A model generated the notes under the pieces. The model saw only the letters and a program-made list of their open reading frames with translations. It was not told where the DNA came from and ran no database searches. A stretch of 64,000 nucleotides of DNA from Isoetes taiwanensis (Eukaryota > Streptophyta > Lycopodiopsida > Isoetales > Isoetaceae): NCBI GenBank assembly GCA_021234155.1, contig JAJEKV010000093.1:802001-866000 (forward strand). Reading direction: 5' to 3'. Position numbers and translations under genes: made by a program. Shown in pieces: positions 47,161-56,563 of the stretch (positions are counted from its first letter, which is position 1; each line of letters begins with the position of its first letter).

Positions 47161-47880
47161 GTGAGTCTCCGGCCTTGACGCTGAGATAAACCCTAGCAAA
47201 CCCTAGGGTTTGATAGGGTTTACATTCGGGATGTCCGGCGACCCGTAGGGCCCGTGATCCGACGTGGAATACCCGCGGCCGGATTACCCTCATGGCACCG
47301 GGAGACAGGCTAAATTTCCTGGCGGCAAAGATACCTTCGGAGACTCCCCTTCACAAGCCCCTTTCCAAAGGAAGGGAGTCGGGAAAGCATGTCGCGCAGG
47401 GGATTCGACCCCATCTCCCGGCATGGTCCCCTGAGCATACACGAGAACTCCATGCAAAGTTCGGGATGTGTGAGTCTCCGCCTTGATGTTGAGATGTAAA
47501 CCCTAGCAAACCCTAGGGTTTGATAGGGTTTACATTCTCGGGATGTCCTGGCGACCCTGTAGGGCCTGTGGATCCGACGTGGAATACCCGCGGCCGGGAT
47601 TACCCTCATGGCACCGGGAGACAGAGCCATTTTCCCGGCAAAGATACCTTCGAGACTCCCTTCACAAGCCCCTTTCCAATGAAGGGGAGTTCGAAAAGCA
47701 TGTCAAGCAGGGGATTTGACCCCATCTCCCGGCATGGTCCCCGTGAGCATACATGAGAACTCCATGCAAAGTTTCGGATGTGTTAGTCTCCGCCTTGACG
47801 CCGAGATAAACCCTACCAAACCCTGTGGTTTGGTAGGATTTACATTCTCGGGATGCTCCTCTCGATCAAGAGGGCCGTGG
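47161..47880 (+). repeat. Tandem repeat of about 307 bp with telobox palindrome
   Basis: Units start at GTGAGTCTCCG (47,161), TGTGAGTCTCCG (about 47,467) and TGTTAGTCTCCG (about 47,780); the third is cut short. Each unit begins with a near-perfect 36-bp palindrome made of four telobox-like AAACCCTA/TAGGGTTT blocks (47,187-47,222, 47,497-47,532 and, mutated, 47,807-47,842). The array separates the two oppositely oriented satellite blocks. Confidence 0.8.
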
Positions 47881-50655
47881 AACTTGTCCCCAGGGTAAAT
47901 TGACGTTTCCAGATGACATGGAGAGGTCGGATCGCCAATCCCGGGCCTCCTCCATGCCCCAAAATCAAAAACGTGGTCTAAACCCCGCTGGCCAACTGCG
48001 GGCCATCCCAATCAAAAATCGAGGGTCTAAAGCTCACCCGGAAATACCGGGATTTTCCTCAGACGGGGCCACTTGGCAAGCCAGCTGGCTGAAAACCATG
48101 ATTTTTCCCCCCCATGCATTAATCATGAATTTCCGGATCATAAACACAAAGAAAAGCATGATAAAAATCCGGTCTCAAAAAAAGGTGAAATTTTAGGTGA
48201 TGTGCAGCATGACGCGCGCACACGCAAGAGAAAAATGCACCGGCAATAGAAGCACAAGCAGAGGCATGAGACGAAGCTTCCGAGCCAACCCCTTCCCGGA
48301 GGCCACGGGCCAGAACGCCCCATCGGGCAAAGGGAGCTAGCTTTGCTTCCTCCGTGGTCACATGTATACCACCTAGCAGTCCTAGTGCTGCTATTCTCAC
48401 TCGGGATCTTCTACTGTGGCCTCGTGGTGACCCCAAGTATCTTGTTCTCGCAGCTAGTCCAAGCCGGGGGTCGAGGACCCGGCCGGACCCCACTCCGAAT
48501 CAGAACTGGCTCGCCAATGGACCCTAACATCCCCATTACCTAGGAGACCAAGTTTCTTTGGGCGTAAGACCACCCTCTCCAAGAAACGCCAAAGTAGGTC
48601 GCTTACTACACACTTGTAGTCAATTGGCATGGAGGTGGATGCCGAATACCTCCTAGTGGGGGGTAAGGATTGATCCCCTCGGGAAAACTGGTAGTGGAAC
48701 TTGTCCTCTAGGGTAATTTCGGCGCTCCAGACGATGTGGAGAGGTCGGATCGCCAATCCGGGGCCTCCATGCCCCAAAATCAAAAAACGTGGTCTAAACC
48801 CCCGCCTGGCCAACAAGTGGCCATCCCAATAAAAAATCGAGGGTCTAAAGTCGCCGAAAATACCGGGATTTTCCCAGACGTCAAGCTGCCACTTGGCAAG
48901 CCAGCTGGCTGAAAATCAGGATTTTTCCCCGCCCCATGCATTAATTATGAATTTCGGAGCATAAACACAAAAAAACACGATAAAAATCCGGTCTCAAAAA
49001 AAGGTGAAATCTTGGCAGATATGCAACATGACGCCGCACACGCAAAAGAAAATGCACCGACAATAGAAGCACAAGCAGAGGCATGAGACGAAGCCCGAGC
49101 CAACCCCCTTTCGGAGGCCACCTGGTCAGAACGCCATACCGAAAGCGCTGGAGCTAGCTTTTCTTCTCCGTGGTCACATGTATACCACCTAGCAGTCCTA
49201 GTGCTCCTATTGTCACTTCAATCTTCTACTGTGGCCTCGTGGTGAACCCCAAGTATCTTGTTCTGCAGCTAATCCAAGCCGGGGTCGAGGATCGCGGACC
49301 CCCACCGGAATCGGAGAACTGGCTCCGCTAATGGACCCTAAACATCCCCATTACCTAGGGGACCAAGTTTCGTGGGCAGTAAGACCACCCCTCCAAGAAA
49401 CGCCAAAGTAGGTCGTTTACTACACACTTGTAGTCAATTGGCATGGAGGTGGATGCCTAATACCTCCTAGTGAGGGGTAAGTGATTGATCCCCGGAAAAA
49501 ACTCGCCGTGGAACTTGTCCCCTAGGGTAATTTCTCTCGCCTCGACGACGCCGGGCAGGTCGGATCGCCAACCGGCCTCCTCCCATGCCCCAAAAATCGA
49601 AAACGGGTCTAAATCCATGTCATGTAAGGCCAAGTGGCCATCCCAATCAAAAATCGAGGGTCTAAAACTCATCCGTAAATACCGGGATTTTCCTATACCT
49701 GGGGGGACACTTGACAAGCCAGCTGGCTGAAAACCAGGATTTTTCCCCGCCCCATGCATTAATTATGAATTCCGGAGCATAAACACAAAGAAAAGCATGT
49801 GATAAAAAATTGGTCCCTCAAAAGGTGAAATTTGAGGTGGATAAAGCATGACGCTGCACACGCAAGAGAAAATGCACCGCAATAGAAGCACAAGCGCAGG
49901 CATGAGACGAAGCTTCCGAGCCAACCCCTTCGGAGACCACCGCCTGAAACGCCCTACTAGGTAGTGGAGCTAGCTTTGTTTCTCCGTGGTCACATGTATA
50001 CCACCCCAGCAGTCCTAGTGCTGCTATTCTCACTTCAATCTTCTACCGTGGCCTGTGGTGAACCCCAAGTATCTTGTTCTCGCGGGCTAGTCCAAGCCGG
50101 GGTCAGGACTCCGGCCGACCCCCCACCGAATCCCAGAACGGGTTCGCCAATGGACCCTAACATCCCCATTACCTAGGGGACCAAGTTTCTCAAGTGTAAG
50201 ACATCACCCCTCTCCAAAGAAACGCCAAGTCGCTTACTAAGCACACACTTTTAGTCAATTGGCATGGAGGTGATGTCATCACCTCCTAGTGAGGGTAAGT
50301 GATTGATCCCCCGGGAAAACTCGCCATGGAACTTGTCCCCTAGGGTACTTCTGCCGCTCAGACCACGCCACAGGTCGGGCGCCAACCGGGCCTCCATGCC
50401 CCAAAATCGAAAAATGTGGTCTAAACTTTACGCATAAATGGCTGCCATCCCAATAAAAATCGAGGGTCTAAACTCATCCGAAATACCGGGATTTTCCCTA
50501 TACGGGCTACTTGGCGTTGAAGCTGGCTGAAAAACTGTGGATTTTCCCGCCCCATGCATTAATTGGCACTTCCGAGCATAAACACAAAGAAAAGCACATA
50601 AAATCCCGGTTCTAAAAAGGTGAAATTTACAGGATGGTGCAAGATGACGCCGCGA
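47881..50655 (-). repeat. Satellite, about 815-bp unit, 3.4 copies, inverted
   Basis: Units start with AACTTGTCC at 47,881, 48,698, 49,512 and 50,330, giving spacings of 817, 814 and 818. The reverse complement of 48,470-48,640 matches the forward block near 45,925-46,080 (CAATT.ACTA, CTACTTTGGCG, AAACTTGGTCTCC, GGTAATG..GATGTT), so this is the same family turned around. The last copy stops near 50,655 at a sharp change to AT-rich DNA. Open frames on the minus strand are shared between copies but frameshifted. Confidence 0.85.
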
Positions 50656-51128
50656 GAGACACGTCTATAATAATGTTTTTCTGAATTTTCTTAAGAGTTG
50701 CATGGCAAAAAAGTTGTGATATCTTTGTACTTGAACTTAATAATTTCTAATAGCAGCATCAAGCAGCATAAGCTTCCGATTTACTTATTGGCATGCTATG
50801 TGTTGTAACTTGTAGCAAAAATGAGCATTTTAACAGTAGCAAATATGTCCAATACAACAGTGCAAAGAATGTGCAATATTTTTTATTTTTATTTTTTGGC
50901 CATACCAAATCATAAAAATCCTTTAAAAAACGTGAGGATTTTTATAGAGGTACTTTAAAAATAAAAAACGAGTTTTTTAACAACATTGAAATAGGCAGAT
51001 CTTGTCTACATAATCACTGTCGCGATCTTTTAGACAAATTTATTTATGCAAAATAGACAAAGTTCATAAAGTATATATTGGCAAAGAAGTATAATTATAA
51101 AAAAGGTAAATATAATTATTAACACACT
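50656..51128. other. AT-rich spacer
   Basis: No gene or repeat recognised between the satellite and the broken methyltransferase-like gene. Confidence 0.5.
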
Positions 51129-54100
51129 TTACATATAGATTGACAGGATTAAAGTATGGCATAATCGCAAAGGCGCTTTTACTGAGTTTCTTTCACAATC
51201 TACATCAACGCCAAGCTCCGCAGCTATTCTTCTAACATGCTCCTTTCCAACGGTAACCATCTGTGACATGTCCATCTCTGTGTATCCTGTAGTATCCGGC
51301 ATATCGACATTCATTCGGCAGACTACGATTCGGGCACGCCCGACATCACGTGAACTATCCAAAGAATTCATCCCCAATGCCATAGAGTATTACGTAGAGC
51401 AAACCAACTTTGTCTCTTTGATGAATGGTCGCCATCTAGTCTCCCACTTCCAGAGGCGCCATCAGACATTCCCATATATTCAAAATTACAAAGCAGTTTT
51501 TCTACAGAATCTGTTATCGTTGGCAGGATCTTTTCAAGGTTTTTGTTCAGTGCCTCCAGCTTTTTGAACTGTGGGTCAAGCTCAGCTGTAACGGACCCAT
51601 GAGAGACCTCTCGAGTGGATCTTGGTGTCGCGTTCCCGAGACACCGGCATAAATGGGTAGAAGCGACTACTCATAAACGTCTAGATGGTTTTGCCCAGTT
51701 GGTTAAGGGCATGTCGGTTAGGAACGTTACATTTGGTATCAGAGCAGGGCTCGAGTTCTAGTCTCCATGGGGGCAAGTATGACTCGGAATACCGTTGGAT
51801 GGTAGGTCATGACTTGGTTTGTGATGCTCGAGGGCGAGCATAGTCTAGTGGGAGAGAGATTGTAACGGACCCATGGGAGACCTCACGAGTGGACCTTGGT
51901 GTCACGTTCGAGACCGGCATAAATGGGTAGAAGTGACTACACATAAACGTCTAGACGGTTTTGCCCAGTTAGTTAAGGACATGTCGGTTAGGAACGTTAT
52001 ATCAGCTAATGCCTTTTCTGTCTTTTCTAGCAGTGCCTGGGTTTCTTGTAGCCTCTTTTCGAAACTTTTCTGATCCAGAGCATCTAGTATTTGATCCATC
52101 TTACTGAGATCTGTCTCCTGTGTTATATTGATGTCCGACACATCAGAACTGCTAGGCTTATCAGGCACAACATTTTCTTCTTCCTCTTCTTTGGCAGCCT
52201 TGCCATTTTCTCTAGAGTTTCAAAGAAGGATCTGAGGAACAGGCATACCTTATCGTCATATTCAAAATAAACACTGCGTTTTCTCTGTATCAGAGCAACT
52301 CTTGAAGATGTTTCGTTTGAGAAAAAATCAAGAACACAACCGTCCAGTAGAACTAGCTCCTTCATCATGTAGTAAACATATGATGTTTTCGCCTGGCTCT
52401 TATGGATGAAGTCGCCTTCCATTGCTGCTCAAGAGAACTTGGGTTTACCTGTAAAGTACTCCAAATATTTTTTTTATGTCCACCTCTTCGTTACCAGTTA
52501 GCGGATATTTTGGAAGGAGCATGCTTTTCGGTAAGTCGGACGTAGCTCCAGTTTAGGCTTCACAGGCAACACACAAGCCTTCTGTTTATCGTGATATGGG
52601 TAACGTAGTATTGGAACTCCTTGATATTCTTCTTGATCTCCCAGCCTTATTCTTCGTAAGGCCCAAGGGAAATATGAGAACTACCTTGAATCTGACTTTG
52701 ACTGTACATGCAGTTTGGCAAATGGGCGGATCTGAGGAAGATGATGATATCATAAACTTTTACTTTTGTCATCCCCACAATCCTACTAAATAAACTGTGT
52801 ACTTTTTCACTTCCCATAGCGTCGTAAAACAACGCATGCCAATAAAAATCATGGTGGCATTCTCCGACACCGGCGCAGAAACAAGAATACGGGACTTGGT
52901 GATATGCTACACGGTGTTCCTCTTCTCTTTCATTTTCCTTGCATCTTCTGGCTTTATAATAGTGATAATAGCTTCCAAAAAAGCACTAGAGAGATTTCCT
53001 TGCACTGATTCTTTATTATAGTTGGCTTTAATATAGCCAAAATCTATGTCAGCTATATCCAGCAATCGTTGCTCAGAGAGATCTGGGAAACTTGTAGCTA
53101 ACTCCTCAAAATTTCTGTATTGCTTCTTAGATATACAATTGACGTAGGACAACACTTCACAATGCATCAGTAGCAGATGTCCAGGGCCCTCTGTCGGCAA
53201 TCAAAACGGCCTGTATAACCAGACTGAACTTTTAGAAATATCTTGCCTTCGAGGATTTCTTCCATCAGTTGGTTGACCTCGACATTATTCATTTCTCGAA
53301 GGTATCTTAGGAAAGTTTTGTTAAAAAACTCCTTAGAAGGCTTATCTGGCAGTTTCCCATGATCATCAGTCAGCTTCTGCGCTGCCCACTTGTTAACAAC
53401 AGTACAAGCTTGGACCATGATTCTTCTTGCATGAAAAGGAATTGGTTTTCATCCTTAAGTTCTTTAACTTTCAAGGTTGTTGTAGCTACTTCAACAAAAT
53501 CCTGTGAACAACAGCTGGTCTGGATCGCGACGACGATCTTCTTTAGCTTAAAATAAAAACTAACCTTCCAAGCAGATGATACTCAGTGCCTGTTGGGCCT
53601 TGTGGAGGGCAACCATAAGCCTTGTGCTGATTCTTTAGTTGCTGGAGCTTTTCAATTAATAGCTCTTTATATACTGTATCCACGATTATGTCATTGCACT
53701 GTATGGCTGAATGTACTCCTTATTGGAGAGATTTCCATTTAGCACTTGGCTTCTTAAGCCTTGCATATGTTTTAGCAAATTCCATCCGTTGCTCGACATT
53801 ACCCATCATAGTACACCACGAAATTTCTTGTGACAAAGATCTTTGTGATTACCAGAAATAATATAAAACTTTTTGTTCAAGAGCTCCTCAGGGCGAGACC
53901 AAGTGGTGTTCCATCAATGAATAGACGGTATAAATAGGTGGTATAATATAGAAATGTCTAATAAAACTTACCTTGTGACTGGGTCAAATGGGATGACATC
54001 GGTAGGTGTGGGAACCTCCGTTGGGCACCTTTTGAAGCTCTTGATTAGCATTTGTACATGATCGTTTGACCAAACCCTATGAGTTAATTTGCGAGGGCTG

Positions 54101-55244
54101 TCTCACAATAAAAAATGCTGATCTTCTAGAACCAATTTACTCCCATAAGATAAAACCTTTTAAATTCTTCTAGTTTGGGGGTGGTCTGTTCAGCAAGCTT
54201 CTTTTCTTCGTCAGGATTGAACTTCAAGTCATCAGGCATACATGAAGCAGATGGCCATATCAGCATAGAAGTCGTAGCTGTAGGGTTGGTGAACGAGGTA
54301 GGAGTAGACGAAGAAGAAGGCTGCCCTGTCTCTTCGGTATTTTAATTTCGAAGCTTAATCTTGAAAGTACTTATCTTTCTTGGCAGAGGTGTTTTTTATG
54401 CATCCGAGGCTTTAACTGGAGGAGGCATAAGCATATTTTGACCGGAGGGATCGACAATGGCAGATCCGCTAGGATTCATATTTTGTATAGGCTGAGAGGA
54501 CACTAAAGGTTCTTTTGGAGTTGATGGTTCATTGCAACAGCCAATTATGGGACTACAGCTTTTTTCTGCCACTGCCCACAACCAGTTAGTGTCCATCCGA
54601 GAAGGCGGTTTATTGTCTTTTGTAGCCTTCAATGCAATAGAAGGAGGTTTCTTATCAGCCGAAAGGCTCTTTCTGCACATACTGAATCCAACAAGTATAT
54701 CTCTGTTGCATTTTATCCCAAAGCTCAACGAATCATAAGATGGCGGGGTTTCAACCATACCCTTTTGCACTAGTAGGTACCCCTTGCCACTTCTTAGGTT
54801 TATTAGCCTTTGCTTGCAGTCATAATGGAAGGATCATAGTTTTGCCACCGCAACACATACTCCATAAATTGAAGTTGCTGTGTATCCTCCATGCTGCATA
54901 TGATTGCATCCTGGACATTATTCTTCGTGCCTTCCCACATAGTGACTATTATGCCCAGTTGTTCAAAATCTTCTGGCCCTTTTACGTTCCTCAAAAGAGA
55001 ACCGCGGGTCTTTGCGGCGGTCTCCTGCCACATGTGGTTTGGCCGGGGCTATTTCCATGCACCACTTCTGACTTCTATCAAGAGTTATGATCCACATGGG
55101 TTCCACGTTGGCGCCGCGAAAAAGATCCAGTGCTGCAAGTAAAATATGAAACTGGTAAGCAACACGGTTCACAAGCCAATGTCCTGGAAAAGTGCACGCA
55201 AAAGAACGCCGCGCATCTTTGAAAAAAGTATACGATAAAAACAC
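51129..55244 (-). pseudogene. DNA methyltransferase-like multi-exon gene, broken
   Basis: Minus-strand exon pieces run from about 55,244 to 51,129. Near the 3' side, HKSQAK (H-K-S-Q at 52,404-52,393) is followed by KELVLLDGCVLDFFSNETSS (VLDFFS at 52,335-52,318) and then SVYFEYDD. This matches the order of motif X and the S-adenosylmethionine motif I in beta-class DNA N4/N6 methyltransferases ('HPTQKP ... VLDPFxGSG ... E.D'), with the glycines degraded. Upstream pieces include FEQLGIIVTMWEG with IICSMEDTQQL, a Pro/Ser-rich linker, an exon VWSNDHVQMLIKSF with proper splice ends (53,972-54,076, donor GTAAGT), VEQRMEFAKTYARLKK ending at a GTTAGT donor (53,565), and TVVNKWAAQKLTDDHG. A coiled-coil stretch near 52,100-51,500 is split by a TRIM. 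No DPPY catalytic motif was found. Several frame changes make it a pseudogene, possibly from a mobile element that carried a methylase. Confidence 0.55.
51587..52001 (+). mobile_element. TRIM (terminal-repeat retrotransposon in miniature), complete
   Basis: The 415-bp element has LTRs of 145 bp (51,587-51,731) and 141 bp (51,861-52,001), both starting TGTAACGGACCCATG and ending AACGTTACA or AACGTTATA. A perfect initiator-Met primer site TGGTATCAGAGC lies at 51,734-51,745, and a purine tract GTGGGAGAGAGAT at 51,848-51,860. The target duplication TCAGC is exact (51,582-51,586 and 52,002-52,006). There is no coding capacity. The LTR contains TTGCCCAGTTGGTTAAGG (51,691 onward), which resembles a tRNA D-arm or Pol III A box. 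It interrupts a coiled-coil exon of the methyltransferase-like gene. Confidence 0.93.
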
Positions 55245-56563
55245 TGTTAACCCGACATTATTTAGGGTTTAGGAGAATGTTCTCGCAAGGATCGCTCCCG
55301 CGAACCTTCAGAGCAATACAATAAAAATATTTGTATGTACTAGTCACAAGAATTGCGACCGCGATTCCTACAAGCATCATGGGTACTAAAAATAAACAAG
55401 CACTGATCGTGAACATCGTGGTGGCAATCCTTTCGACCTCACAGACTGCTTAAAGATACACACATCGCCAGAAAATGCGGATTACATATTCACCTTCCGT
55501 TCTCTGCCAAAAAAATCTATACCGTGTTAGTGTCACAAAGTGGCACAAACTGCACACCAAATTCCAAACGATCGTATCTGTGTATTCAAAACATTATAAA
55601 ATATTCCATAGAATATTGCATCAAAACCAAATCTAGACCACTCCAACAAAAGGGTTGCCCCCTACGGGCAACCCAAAAATGCACTGGAGAAGTTAGGTGC
55701 AGCTCACATAAGAGTTTTTTATTTTACATGTTGCTTCAGCGCAAGGGCTATTTTCAGCTGCTGTGCTGATTGCTTTCCTCCCTGCAACGCGCCATGGTCG
55801 GCGCGACAGTTGAAGCTCTTGAACGAGGCTGAGATTTTAGTTTTCAGCACTGGTCAGCCAGTTTTCAGCTGGTTAAGCTATATTTCTCCATGTGAGTCAC
55901 CCGTTAGACAAAGCAGCAGAGGAATTTCTGATCCAAGAAATGTGCAAATCCACGTCTCTTTAAAAACGAACACTAACACAGAAACATTACAGTTTAAAAA
56001 TAAACAAATAAAAACTAAGGCTTGCTTTATATAAGACTTGACAAACAAAACTAAGGCTACTTTATGTATGAACTTGATAAGGTAAGAAACCCAAATCATT
56101 ACTATGATCGTCTCCAAACTAACTGCTCAAGCTCAAACTAACAGGACATCCAAGCCAGCAAAAAGAGGAGATTCTGCAAACTCTATTCGGAGTAAACTTC
56201 CATCTGTTTAGGGGCTGTTTAGCAAACTCCTGTGCGTAACTACACTTGGTTTCCGTTAATGCAAATTCTCGCAGCCCGCCTTTCTGAATGCAACAACCAA
56301 ACTCCAAAAATGAGGCAAGTAATTCATGAGCATGGAATGGGCAGATTTTGAGCCATCTTTGGTGCGAAATGGTTTTTTAATATGTTCACAATTTGGGGAT
56401 GTGATTTATAGACCTCTCCCTACCCAAACTGCAGATAATCTAGACATCTTTGTAGCCTGTTAATTCTCATCATTATATAAGTTCATTTCTGGATTTTGAA
56501 AGGAAATTCTGTAGTGGATTTGAACCACCAACAGTCCAATGTATTCATAATCCCATTACACGA
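55245..56563. other. Spacer between broken gene and PPR gene
   Basis: Apart from the dispersed repeat at 55,596-55,682, nothing is recognised. The stretch 56,300-56,563 lies 3' of the PPR gene and may contain its 3' UTR. Confidence 0.45.
55596..55682 (+). repeat. Dispersed hairpin repeat, 3' part
   Basis: Ends with the hairpin GGGTTGCCC-CCTAC-GGGCAACCC (55,652-55,674) followed by AAAAATGCAC, identical to the end of the 39.5 kb copy. The left part is weak (GAATATTGCATCAAAACC). Confidence 0.65.

Noticed and set aside
48119-50033. Minus-strand ORFs in the satellite as genes
   Set aside because: The frames are similar between units but frameshifted relative to each other and diverge as noncoding sequence.
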